Origin: Paeniglutamicibacter sulfureus
Lineage (GTDB): Bacteria; Actinomycetota; Actinomycetes; Actinomycetales; Micrococcaceae
Reading direction: 5' to 3'
Length of the DNA stretch: 64,000 bases
Assembly: GCF_039535115.1 (NCBI RefSeq)
Contig: NZ_BAAAWO010000001.1
Coordinates: 1,674,001-1,738,000 of the forward strand
Shown here: positions 36,474 to 45,039 of the stretch, one piece after another
Numbering within the stretch: position 1 is the first letter of the stretch
Layout of the letters: each line of letters begins with the position of its first letter
Notes under the pieces: model-generated
Database searches by the model: none
The model's input: the letters and a program-made list of their open reading frames with translations, nothing else
Told to the model about the DNA's origin: nothing
Translations under genes and position numbers: made by a program

Positions 36474-38600
36474 CTAGGCCCAGTTGGCGTAGGTGGCGTT
36501 TTCCTTCTCCACCAGGGTCAGCACGTCATAGGTGGCAACGATCTCGCCATCCTGGTTGTTGATGACAGCGTCCCAGGCGACTTCCCCGTATTCGTCGGTG
36601 ACGCGCGGGGTGATCTTCTTGGCGGTCAGCGTGACCCGGATCGAGTCCCCGTCCGGCACCGGCGTGATGAAGCGCAGGTTCTCCAGGCCGTAGTTGGCCA
36701 GGACCGGTCCCGGTGCGGGCTGGACGAAGAGTCCCGCGGCCCAGGAGACCAGAAGGTAGCCGTGGGCCACGATGCCGGGGAAGAACGGGTTGGCCTCGGC
36801 CGCGGCACGGTCGGTGTGTGCGTAGAAGGTGTCCCCTGTTTCGTTGGCAAAGGCGGTGATTTCCTCCAGGCTGACCTTGCGCAGCGGCGAGGCAAAGGCA
36901 TCGCCGATTTTCAGCTCGGCCAGCGACTTGCGGAACGGGTGGATCGCCCCCTCGACGGCGCCGAACTCGGCGTCGCCGGCAATGACTCGGTCGGCTCCCG
37001 TGTGCCATATGCCGGTGACTGCCGTGAGCATGTTCGGCGAGCCCTGGATGGCTGTGCGCTGCATGTGGTGCATGACCGAGCGGATGCCGCCGAGTTCTTC
37101 GCCACCGCCGGCACGGCCGGGGCCGCCGTGCACCAAGTGCGGAACCGGGGATCCGTGGCCGGTGGAGCTGCGCGCTGTCTCTCGGTTGAGCATGTGGACA
37201 CGGCCGTGGTGCGAGGCGATGCCGGTGGTGAGGACGCGCGCGGTGTCGGGGTCATTGGTGCATACGGTGGCCACCAGGGACCCGGAGCCCTTTGCGGCGA
37301 GGCGTACGGCGTCGTCCAGGTCAGAGTAGCCGATCACCGAGGAAACCGGGCCAAAGGCCTCGCGGCTGTGCACCGACTCGTTCTCCACGTCGTCCCAGGT
37401 GAGCAACAGCGGGGACATGAAGGCCCCGGCATCGACGGTTCTCTCTTCGCCCTCGGTGGTGCGAACCACCGGTGCATCCAGGGTTCCGTAGGCGATTTCG
37501 CCGCCGGCGGCAATCATGTCCTCGACCGCGGCGCGTACGTCGCGCAACTGCTCCAGGGATGCGAGGGCCCCCATGGTGACGCCCTCGGCGCGCGGGTCGC
37601 CGATGACCACACGCTCATCGATGCGCTCGCCCACGGCCTTGACCACGTCGGCAACGAGGGCGGCGGGCACGATGTTGCGCCGGATGGCGGTGCACTTCTG
37701 GCCCGCCTTGGAGGTCATCTCCGTGGTGACTGCCTTGACGAAGGCGTCGAATTCCGGGGTGCCGACCACTGCGTCGGGACCGAGGATGGCGGCGTTGAGG
37801 GAGTCGGTTTCAGCGGTGAATCGCACGCCGCCCTCGATGACGTTCTTGTGGGATTTCAGCGAGAATGCAGTGGAGGCCGATCCGGTGAAGGACAGCATGT
37901 CGCGGTAGTCCAGCACGTCCAACAGCGTGCGGGCCGAGCCGGAGATCAGCTGGATGGATCCCTCGGGCAGGATGCCGGATTCGACCATCAGGCGCACCAT
38001 GGCCTCGGCTACGTAGCCGGTGGGGGTGGCGGGCTTGGCAATGGTCGGCACACCGGCGATGAAGGCGGGCGCGAACTTCTCCAGCATTCCCCAAACCGGG
38101 AAGTTGAAGGCATTGATCTGTGCTGCAACACCGGGAATCCGGGTGTAGATGTGTTCGCCGGCGAAGGAACCGTCGCGCGAAAGGACCTCCATGGTCCCGT
38201 CGGTGATGACATTGGAGTTCGGCAATTCGCGCCGGCCCTTGGAGGAGAAGGTGAACAGCACGCCGATGCCGCCGTCGATGTCCACCATCGAGTCGATCTT
38301 GGTCGCACCGGTTTGGTAGGAGATTTCGTAAAGCACTTCGCGGCGGTCATTGAGGAATGTGGCAAGTTCCTTGAGCTTGAGGGCGCGCTCGTGCAAGGTG
38401 AGCTTGCCCAGTTCGGCCTGGCCGACGGTGCGTCCATACTCAACGACCTTGGCCAGATCCATCCCGTCGCTGTTGACCGTGGCCAGGGGCGCTCCTGTGT
38501 TGGCATCCAACACGGGGGTACCCCCAACCGGCTCGGACGGGGTCCACCAAGAGTTTTGAATGAAGCTCGGAACGAGTGGAGCCATGGGAGTAGTCGTCAT
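36474..38600 (-). CDS. paaZ: Bifunctional oxepin-CoA hydrolase / aldehyde dehydrogenase PaaZ
   Basis: Ring-opening enzyme of phenylacetate breakdown, 708 residues. The C-terminal MaoC-like hydratase (about 560-708; FANETGDTFYAHTDRAAAEANPFFPGIVAHGYL) hydrolyses oxepin-CoA. The N-terminal aldehyde dehydrogenase (about 10-530; INAFNFPVWGMLEKF, catalytic Cys in KAGQKCTAIRR, Glu in RFTAETDSLNAA) oxidises the semialdehyde before it can cyclise. AGGAAGGA lies about 10 bases before ATG 38600, and a PaaR-type dyad lies just upstream. Divergent from a PaaI-like thioesterase gene. Confidence 0.93.
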   Translation of the reverse strand: MTTTPMAPLVPSFIQNSWWTPSEPVGGTPVLDANTGAPLATVNSDGMDLAKVVEYGRTVGQAELGKLTLHERALKLKELATFLNDRREVLYEISYQTGATKIDSMVDIDGGIGVLFTFSSKGRRELPNSNVITDGTMEVLSRDGSFAGEHIYTRIPGVAAQINAFNFPVWGMLEKFAPAFIAGVPTIAKPATPTGYVAEAMVRLMVESGILPEGSIQLISGSARTLLDVLDYRDMLSFTGSASTAFSLKSHKNVIEGGVRFTAETDSLNAAILGPDAVVGTPEFDAFVKAVTTEMTSKAGQKCTAIRRNIVPAALVADVVKAVGERIDERVVIGDPRAEGVTMGALASLEQLRDVRAAVEDMIAAGGEIAYGTLDAPVVRTTEGEERTVDAGAFMSPLLLTWDDVENESVHSREAFGPVSSVIGYSDLDDAVRLAAKGSGSLVATVCTNDPDTARVLTTGIASHHGRVHMLNRETARSSTGHGSPVPHLVHGGPGRAGGGEELGGIRSVMHHMQRTAIQGSPNMLTAVTGIWHTGADRVIAGDAEFGAVEGAIHPFRKSLAELKIGDAFASPLRKVSLEEITAFANETGDTFYAHTDRAAAEANPFFPGIVAHGYLLVSWAAGLFVQPAPGPVLANYGLENLRFITPVPDGDSIRVTLTAKKITPRVTDEYGEVAWDAVINNQDGEIVATYDVLTLVEKENATYANWA

Positions 38601-38611
38601 CGACAAGGTCC

Positions 38612-38633
38612 TTCCTGAACGATCGGTCAGTAT
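38612..38633. promoter_or_regulatory. Putative PaaR operator between paaZ and thioesterase
   Basis: Half-sites TTCCTGAACGA and TCGGTCAGTAT; the core CTGAACGATCGGTCAG is itself nearly palindromic. It lies 12 bp before the paaZ start and could control both divergent genes. Confidence 0.65.
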
Positions 38634-38714
38634 TAGCAACCACAGTACAGTATGGGGAAGAGCACCACGAGTCCCGGGCGCCAAACAAGCCCGCAAAACA
38701 GGAGATTGACATCC

Positions 38715-39155
38715 ATGAGCGCAGAGCGCCCGACCGCCCCCACCCCCGAAACGTCGATTGGCGGAGTGTGGCAGATTGCCCTCGGCGAGCTGGATATCAA
38801 GATGGGCATCAAGATCCTCGAGGAGTCAGTCGAGAAGGTCGTGGCAACCATGCCGGTGGAGGGAAACCGCCAATCATTCGGCCTGCTACACGGAGGGGCG
38901 TCCCTGGCCGTGGGCGAGGCGGTGGGTTCCTGGGCAGCCGTCAAGCACGCCTCAACCATGGGCAAGTCCGCAGTGGGCGTGGACGTTTCGGCGACGCACC
39001 ACAAGGGGGCCCGCAGCGGCTTGATCACGATCACAGCGACCCCGATCAGCCTGGGCCGCCGCGTGGCCAGCCACCAGGTTGTGATTGAGAACGAAGCCGG
39101 CGAGCGCCTCTGCACCCTGCGGATCACCAACCTGATCATCGACATCAGGAAGTAA
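38715..39155 (+). CDS. PaaI-like hotdog thioesterase
   Basis: Acyl-CoA thioesterase of 146 residues. The segment NRQSFGLLHGGASLAVGEAVGSWAA has the HGG and Glu of the 4-hydroxybenzoyl/1,4-dihydroxy-2-naphthoyl-CoA thioesterase branch. It could serve menaquinone synthesis (DHNA-CoA hydrolysis) or, given its position opposite paaZ across a PaaR-type site, phenylacetate breakdown. GGAG lies 11 bases before the ATG. Confidence 0.82.
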   Translation: MSAERPTAPTPETSIGGVWQIALGELDIKMGIKILEESVEKVVATMPVEGNRQSFGLLHGGASLAVGEAVGSWAAVKHASTMGKSAVGVDVSATHHKGARSGLITITATPISLGRRVASHQVVIENEAGERLCTLRITNLIIDIRK

Positions 39156-39170
39156 GCCCGCGTACCCACG

Positions 39171-39797
39171 TTAGTTCTCGCAGCTTGATTCCGCGGTTCC
39201 CATCAGCGAGTAGACCGGGCCGCGGGGCGAAACGTCCCCGCCGAGCCCGAGTGCGGAGATCCTGAGGCTCGGGCTGTTGACCATGCTCTGGCTGCCCCCG
39301 GCACCCAGACAGCCGGGCATGGAACCAACCATCGCGGTGACGCGCGCGGCTTCACCGGCGGGCAGCGAATCGTTGATCTCGAAGCGGGCGTCGGCCTCCT
39401 GATTGTCCAGCGCTCGAAACGTGTTGCCGTTGAACTCGAGCGTTCCGATCTGGACTCCGGTTCCGTTGCCGGGGCCGGCGAGCTGGATGTCCACGGACTT
39501 CACCTTGACGTCGACGTTGCTGGTGTTGTGCACGATGAAAGTGAACCTGCAGTCCAGGTTTCTCGTGACGCTCAGCGCGGGGAGGGTCACGGCCACACCG
39601 TCGTCACTGCCCAGCTGCAAGTCGTTCGTGGTGACGGCTTCCGGATCCACGCATTCGAAGGGAGCGGAGCCCACGAGCACCTCGAGCCCGGAGCGGGCGG
39701 TTGCCGAACTGACACTCCACAGCGCCGCTCCGCCCAGCACCAGTGCCGCTCCGGCGCCGGCAAAAGCACGAGTCGATCGTCGCGATATCCAGGCCAT
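39171..39797 (-). CDS. Secreted or membrane-anchored protein, unknown
   Basis: Protein of 208 residues with an N-terminal signal/anchor (FAGAGAALVLGGAALWSVSSATA). The rest is beta-rich with three to four Cys that may pair. I recognise no family. The ATG at 39797 suits the signal peptide. It is convergent to the thioesterase gene with only 15 bp between stops. Confidence 0.6.
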   Translation of the reverse strand: MAWISRRSTRAFAGAGAALVLGGAALWSVSSATARSGLEVLVGSAPFECVDPEAVTTNDLQLGSDDGVAVTLPALSVTRNLDCRFTFIVHNTSNVDVKVKSVDIQLAGPGNGTGVQIGTLEFNGNTFRALDNQEADARFEINDSLPAGEAARVTAMVGSMPGCLGAGGSQSMVNSPSLRISALGLGGDVSPRGPVYSLMGTAESSCEN

Positions 39798-40183
39798 GAT
39801 CGGAGCATAGGGTGCAATGTCCCTACTGACAAGCAATCTCCTGCCTCGAGGCTGCCGCCTGCGCGGTGAACAACCGGATGTCTCGCCGCGTCCGACATTG
39901 AACCGTGCGATCCGGGACCGGAGCCGCACCCCCGCGGATAGGTCTCCCGTGACCGCAAGAGGAGCACGCCCGGCGGTCCCCGCGCGACCGCTTCAGTGAC
40001 AGCGGTCGATTCGCGCCCTACCTTGGTGACCTTTCCGGCATCCCGCAAGAACCAAGCGCTTATCGCCATGGCGGTCGATCCTCCCACCCGCCAAACGTGC
40101 GCCAATTGGAAGTGATTGACAATCACCAATGACTATGGTGTGCTTGGTGAACCAACGCCAGTAACTACCGAAGGAGGAATCCG
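39798..40183. other. Intergenic region, no gene seen
   Basis: 386 bp between divergent genes. Short reading frames here lack ribosome binding sites and plausible composition. The right end carries AAGGAGG at 40171, which serves the small reading frame at 40184. Confidence 0.5.
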
Positions 40184-40285
40184 ATGAGTGTCCCGACGAT
40201 CACCCCGGAACAGATATTTCCTTCCCACAGGAGTTACTCCAGCGATGAAGAATTACGTAGAAAACAGCTTTCCAGACACCTTTGA
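40184..40285 (+). CDS. Possible 33-residue leader peptide before RIO kinase
   Basis: ATG 40184 has an ideal AAGGAGG 7 bases upstream. The peptide contains TPEQIFPSHRSYSSDEELRR and ends at 40285, overlapping the kinase start (40245) in another frame. It may couple ribosome flow to the kinase gene or be a small protein in its own right; an initiation site this strong is unlikely to be random. Confidence 0.45.
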   Translation: MSVPTITPEQIFPSHRSYSSDEELRRKQLSRHL

Positions 40286-41132
40286 ACCACGCCTCTCCCC
40301 CGGCAAGACCAGGCCCGCAGATCGCGAGGTGGACTGGAACTACCTCGACGACCAACTCACCGAAGCCCAACGTTGGTCAACCTGGCCGGCAACCGAGAAA
40401 TTGATGCGCGGCCCCCTGCCCTACCCCGAGTTCGTCATAGAGGATGCCGGTGCCATCGACACTGAACTCGGCGTCCTCAAGACCGGCAAGGAAGCAGATG
40501 TCTTCCTGATCGAACGGGCCACCGCCGACCAACGATCCTTGTTGGCTGCCAAACGCTATAGATCACCGGATCAGCGAACCTTCAACCGGTCCTCGACCTA
40601 CACCCAGGGCCGCAGCGTCAAGCGTTCACGCGATGCCCGTGCCCTGAAAAGCGGCAGCACCTATGGGCGTCTCGTGGAGGCTTCGCGGTGGGCAAATTCA
40701 GAGTGGCAATACCTTCGTATGTGCTTTGAGGCCGGCGCTCCGGTCCCCTATCCGGTGCAGATCATGGGCACAGAGATCCTCATGGAGTTCATCGCAGATC
40801 CGGAATCCCAAGGCGCGGCAGCACCGCGGCTGCAGCATGTGCATCCAGACAAAGAACGGCTGGGCTATTACTGGGAGCAAATAGTTGGGGCCATGAAGGT
40901 TTTTGCCCAGCTGGGGTTTGCCCACGGCGACCTCTCTCCCTACAACGTCCTTGCTGCCGGCGAGAGGCTCGTGGTCATCGACCTGCCGCAATTTGTCGAC
41001 CTCGCCGGGAACGAAGGCGGCGTCGGGTTCCTTCTACGGGACTGCCAGAACATCAGCGCATGGTTCCGGTCGCGGGGTCTGGATGTTGACGGCGACGAAC
41101 TCCTGGCCGAGGTGATCGCAGAGGCTTGGTAG
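40245..41132 (+). CDS. RIO-type serine kinase
   Basis: Protein of 295 residues of the RIO1 family. Nucleotide-binding strand VLKTGKEADVFLIERA, Lys in LLAAKRYRS, catalytic loop AHGDLSPYNVLAAGERL with Asp and Asn, and metal-binding VIDLPQFVD are all present. Archaeal and eukaryotic relatives act in ribosome maturation; the bacterial role is unclear. AGGAG lies 11 bases before the chosen ATG, itself inside the leader reading frame. Confidence 0.85.
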   Translation: MKNYVENSFPDTFEPRLSPGKTRPADREVDWNYLDDQLTEAQRWSTWPATEKLMRGPLPYPEFVIEDAGAIDTELGVLKTGKEADVFLIERATADQRSLLAAKRYRSPDQRTFNRSSTYTQGRSVKRSRDARALKSGSTYGRLVEASRWANSEWQYLRMCFEAGAPVPYPVQIMGTEILMEFIADPESQGAAAPRLQHVHPDKERLGYYWEQIVGAMKVFAQLGFAHGDLSPYNVLAAGERLVVIDLPQFVDLAGNEGGVGFLLRDCQNISAWFRSRGLDVDGDELLAEVIAEAW

Positions 41133-41290
41133 TTCCCGGATGTCGCTCGCGTTCTCGGACCAAGGACCGTCGAGTCCAATTGGTACGTCGACTGTGCTGG
41201 TTTCCGCCCGACATGCGGGCTATGGTTGGCCCACAAACTGCTTGGGCCGCACGAACGTAACGATCATTCTCGCATCTACCTGGTGAAAGC

Positions 41291-41306
41291 GTGGCCACGT
41301 GGCCAC
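41291..41306. promoter_or_regulatory. 16-bp perfect palindrome, possible operator
   Basis: GTGGCCACGTGGCCAC is its own reverse complement and lies 54 bp before the TTG start of the next gene. It could be a repressor site. Confidence 0.4.
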
Positions 41307-41359
41307 TACTGGCCTTCTTACTGAATTACCTTGAGCAATTTCCAGAAAGGACATTCACC

Positions 41360-41788
41360 TTGAGAACCGCATACAAGGTTGTTGCTCACATCATTGCCGC
41401 CGCCGTAGTGCTTCAGGCGGCCCTCATCGCCTGGGGAACATTTGACGTCATCAACATGCTGACTGCCGGAGATGTTCCCGAAGGCCCGCCACTGGCCGGA
41501 ATAATGCACGGCATGATCGGGATGTACGCAGCCCCGGTTCTCGTGCTGGCGCTGTTGGTCATCGCGTTGCTGGCCCATGCCGGCCTGAAATGGGCATTGT
41601 GGCTCCTCTTGGCCGTGGCCGTCCAGATCACGCTGGCCTTCGTCGCATTCGGCGCTCCCCTGGTTGGATTGCTTCACGGAATCAACGCCTTTGCCATCAT
41701 CGCGCTGGCGGAGCTCGGAGCCCGCGCTGTCGCCCATGCTCCTGCGCATGTGCCAAGCACCAGAAAGGTCATGCGCCCGGCGACATAG
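41360..41788 (+). CDS. Four-helix membrane protein, unknown
   Basis: Protein of 142 residues with four hydrophobic spans, the first after RTAYKVVAH and the last (LHGINAFAIIALAELGARAVAH) with His residues. No family is named with confidence. TTG 41360 is taken as start because AAAGGA lies 8 bases upstream; an earlier GTG at 41291 overlaps the palindrome and lacks a site. Its stop overlaps the convergent ABC-F gene by 20 bp. Confidence 0.6.
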   Translation: MRTAYKVVAHIIAAAVVLQAALIAWGTFDVINMLTAGDVPEGPPLAGIMHGMIGMYAAPVLVLALLVIALLAHAGLKWALWLLLAVAVQITLAFVAFGAPLVGLLHGINAFAIIALAELGARAVAHAPAHVPSTRKVMRPAT

Positions 41789-43433
41789 CACCGCGCCGCA
41801 TTTCCCACTCACGGTCCGTGGCCAGCGCGGCGAGGAAATCCTCGTCGTGGCTGGCCACAACCATGGCGCCGCCGTATGACTCCAGGGCCGACAGCAGCTG
41901 CTCAACGGTGACCATGTCCAGGTTGTTCGTTGGCTCGTCGAGCAGCAGCAATTGCGGCGCGGGATTGGCCAGTAAGATCATCGCCAGCGCGACTCGAAAC
42001 CTCTCGCCGCCCGACAACTGGGACACCGGCTCATCGACCCTGCTGCCGCGGAAATGAAAGGCCGCCAGTTGTTCCCGCAGGATCCCCGGTTCCACGCCCG
42101 GAGCCGCAAGCCGGAGGTTCTCCAGCATGCTCATTCGGTTCCTGAGCCCTGCCCAATCCTGCTCTTCGGCGGCTGAAAGCCTCTGGCGCAGGAATCCAAC
42201 CGGCACCCTCGATCGCATCGCCAACGCGTCCATCAACGTGGTCTTCCCTACCCCGTTGCCTCCGACAAGGGCGATGCGTTCCGGGCCCCAGATTCCAAGT
42301 ACCGAGTCTCCGGTCAGGGGCTCGCCGTGTTCGAGCACGATACCTCGGGAGATTTCGGCAACCGGTAATTCGAATACGCTGCGTCCGGCGGGGACGCGGG
42401 TCCGGGGCAAATCGATTCCGATCCTCAATTCCACCGGCAGCCTGTTGCGGGCATCTTCGAATTCCGCGCGCGCGTCGGCCTCGTGCGACTTCATGATGCC
42501 TCGGTTCTTTGCCGCCGAGACCTCGGCCTTGTTGCGCAGGGCGTTGGACAGGATCTTTGGCATGGACTCCGCAGCCTTTTGCCCTTGTTTGGACCGCCGG
42601 GCAATCTTGGTCTCCGCCTCGCGGCTCTGCCGTTTCTCAACCGCGAGCTTGCGTCGGGCATCGGCGAGCAACCGTTCCGCGCTGTCACGTTCGTGACCCA
42701 GCGACTCTTCCCTGGAATCCCAGTCCCCGAAGCGCACGAGATCTATTTTCTCGGCACGCAGGGCACGCACGTTGACCGGACGCAGCTCCGCCAGGGAATC
42801 GAGCATCTTCAACAGGGTCTTGTCGTGGGTGGAAACCAGCATGGTCCCGGCGAATTGACCCACCATGTCGTAGAGCCGGTGGCGGGCGGCCCGGTCAAGG
42901 TTGTTGGTCGGCTCGTCGAGCAAGGTGATTCCGCCACCGCGGATTTCGATGCCGGCAAGCGCAACTGCCATGGTTTCCCCGCCGGAGAGGTTGCCTACGG
43001 TGCGTTGCAGGAATTCGGGGGTGACCGCTGAGTTCAGGTAGCCGTCCAGCAGGGCCGCGGACCGTTCCTCAAGATCCCAGTCGTTGCCGACCAGGTCCAT
43101 GTCCCGGGCCAGGTCTTCGCTGGTGTTGTCCAGGATGCGGTGGAGCGCAGCCAGGGTGTCGGTGATGCCCATCAGGCTTGCGACACTGCGCTTGGTGTCC
43201 AGCACAATGTCCTGCGCAAGGTAGGACAACCGTGCGTCCGTGTGGATGGTGCCGCGGGTGGGTTCGAGCTCCCCGGCGATCAGCCGCAGCAGCGTGGACT
43301 TGCCTGAGCCGTTGGGTCCGATCAGGCCCGTGGTCCCTCGCATGAATGTCGTTGAGACATCGTCGAAAACTGTTCCGCCATTTGGCCAGGAAAAGCCGAG
43401 GCGGTCAATGACGATGGGGGTTGGGTGCTGCAT
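41769..43433 (-). CDS. ABC-F family ATPase
   Basis: Soluble protein of 554 residues with two ABC domains and no membrane part. First domain: Walker A GPNGSGKST, signature LSGGETMA, Walker B LLDEPTNNLD. Second: GGNGVGKTT, LSGGERFR, LLLLDEPTNNLD. A Lys/Arg/Glu-rich linker lies between. ABC-F proteins act at the ribosomal E site; some protect against antibiotics, others are translation factors. Sequence alone does not decide. IS copy 2 sits 192 bp upstream and may have altered its promoter. Confidence 0.85.
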   Translation of the reverse strand: MQHPTPIVIDRLGFSWPNGGTVFDDVSTTFMRGTTGLIGPNGSGKSTLLRLIAGELEPTRGTIHTDARLSYLAQDIVLDTKRSVASLMGITDTLAALHRILDNTSEDLARDMDLVGNDWDLEERSAALLDGYLNSAVTPEFLQRTVGNLSGGETMAVALAGIEIRGGGITLLDEPTNNLDRAARHRLYDMVGQFAGTMLVSTHDKTLLKMLDSLAELRPVNVRALRAEKIDLVRFGDWDSREESLGHERDSAERLLADARRKLAVEKRQSREAETKIARRSKQGQKAAESMPKILSNALRNKAEVSAAKNRGIMKSHEADARAEFEDARNRLPVELRIGIDLPRTRVPAGRSVFELPVAEISRGIVLEHGEPLTGDSVLGIWGPERIALVGGNGVGKTTLMDALAMRSRVPVGFLRQRLSAAEEQDWAGLRNRMSMLENLRLAAPGVEPGILREQLAAFHFRGSRVDEPVSQLSGGERFRVALAMILLANPAPQLLLLDEPTNNLDMVTVEQLLSALESYGGAMVVASHDEDFLAALATDREWEMRRGAMSPGA

Positions 43434-43625
43434 GGTGGTTCTCGATTCGACGAAGGAAGCGTCGAAACTTCACCATTTCCTCAGACTTCCCCGTTGGGCA
43501 GTGGAGGTTATGGCGTTTCCTTGGCGCGTTTAGGCGAAGGCGAGAACTGGCAACACGTCGTGGTCCTGACGTCGACAATGGGACACTTCAATCGTGCGGC
43601 CCGGCATCGCCGGCTGTCAAATGCC

Positions 43626-45004
43626 CGCGTTGACTCACTAGTAATGCTCGCGAAATGAGGTGCGTGCCTCATTTAAGAATGCTCGCGAAACTCTGGCCAC
43701 CAGGGCGGGCAGCAGGCTGTGCTGGGGAGATGAAACAGGGGATATCGATGCACACCCGGCGAGAGCTCGTCAGCGGCTTCGCCGCCGAGTATGCGAAAGG
43801 GACCAAGGGACAGAAGGGCGTGATGCTCGACTACCTGTGCGCATCGACCGGCTGGTCAAGGGCCAACGCCCGCCGGCGTCTGGCCACGGAACTGCGTAAG
43901 CCCGCACGCGGGATTCCGAAGCCCCTGCCGCGGCGCAGGCCCCGCAAGTACGGGCCGGCGGCCCTCAAGCTCCTGGAACGAATCTGGACGCTTTCCGGAG
44001 AGCCCTGCGGGAAATACTTGGCTCCGATCATGGCCGACGAGCTCGAGCGTTTGGAACGCTTCGACGAACTCGGGACAGTGGCGGGACTGCTGACCGACGA
44101 GGTCAGGGACGAGCTGCTATCCATGTCGGCCTCCACGATGGATCGGTATCTGAAGCCGTTGCGCGCCGCTCGATACCCCTCGGCACTGTCCTCGACCAAG
44201 CCCGGGGCGATGCTGCGTTCGGAGATCCCGGTGCGGTGGTCGGGCACGCCCATGGAGCAGGAACCGGGGTTCTTCGAGATCGACACCGTCGCCCACTGCG
44301 GACACAGCCTCAAGGGCGAGTTCCTGTATTCGATCACCCTGACAGATGTGTTCACCGGGTGGACCGTGAACACGTGTGTGAAAAACCGTGCGCACAGCCA
44401 TGTCGTGGCCGGGGTCGACCTGCTGGTCCGGTCCCTGCCCTACCCGATGCGGGCCCTGGATTTCGACAATGGCGGTGAATTCATCAACACCCAGCTCATC
44501 GAGTGGGCGCAGGAACGAAACATTGATCTGACTAGGGCGCGGGCGTATAAGCATAACGACAATGCGCATGTCGAGCAGCGAAATCGGGATTGGGTCCGTC
44601 GCCATGCCTTCAGGTTCCGCTACGAGGGTCCGGAGGAGATGGCCCTGCTCAATGAGCTCTGGGCGCTGGTGAACCAGCGCAAGAACCACCTGCTGCCGAT
44701 GGTCAAGGCCAACGGCTACGGCACCGCACGTTCGGGTCGCAGGAAGCGGACTTATGACCGGCCGCGGACCGCGTACCAGCGCATCATGGATCTGGAGGCC
44801 ATGGACCCGGAACATGCCAAGGCCCTGGCGGGCATCCACGGGGACCTGAATCCGGCGGCCATCACTCGCCGCATCAATGCCATCCAGAACCATCTCATCA
44901 ACCGGGCCAAGATGCGCGCGCAGTCCGGGGATGCCCTATTTGGCGAGCAAATTAGTTGAGGCATGCGGGATTATTTCGCGAGCATATTGACATGAGGCAA
45001 GGCG
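43626..45004 (+). mobile_element. 1,379-bp insertion sequence, copy 2
   Basis: Repeats the block at 20659-22037 in the same orientation. Here it is flanked on both sides by ATGCC (43621-43625 and 45005-45009), a clean 5-bp target-site duplication that fixes the element ends. It lies between the ABC-F gene and the end of the epimerase gene and interrupts neither. Confidence 0.95.
43748..44959 (+). CDS. DDE integrase-core transposase, IS copy 2
   Basis: Identical 403-residue product to copy 1: DNA-binding N-terminus and integrase-type Asp, Asp, Glu residues in FFEIDTVAHCG, RALDFDNGGEF and NDNAHVEQRN. Intact, with matching ends and target duplication, so this copy is likely to be active. Confidence 0.92.
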   Translation: MHTRRELVSGFAAEYAKGTKGQKGVMLDYLCASTGWSRANARRRLATELRKPARGIPKPLPRRRPRKYGPAALKLLERIWTLSGEPCGKYLAPIMADELERLERFDELGTVAGLLTDEVRDELLSMSASTMDRYLKPLRAARYPSALSSTKPGAMLRSEIPVRWSGTPMEQEPGFFEIDTVAHCGHSLKGEFLYSITLTDVFTGWTVNTCVKNRAHSHVVAGVDLLVRSLPYPMRALDFDNGGEFINTQLIEWAQERNIDLTRARAYKHNDNAHVEQRNRDWVRRHAFRFRYEGPEEMALLNELWALVNQRKNHLLPMVKANGYGTARSGRRKRTYDRPRTAYQRIMDLEAMDPEHAKALAGIHGDLNPAAITRRINAIQNHLINRAKMRAQSGDALFGEQIS

Positions 45005-45039
45005 ATGCCCTGCTGGCGATCAAGTGTGCGCCCCGGGGG

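Noticed and set aside
36762..38618. 618-codon frame antisense to paaZ
   Set aside because: Low-complexity shadow; paaZ motifs on the minus strand are complete.
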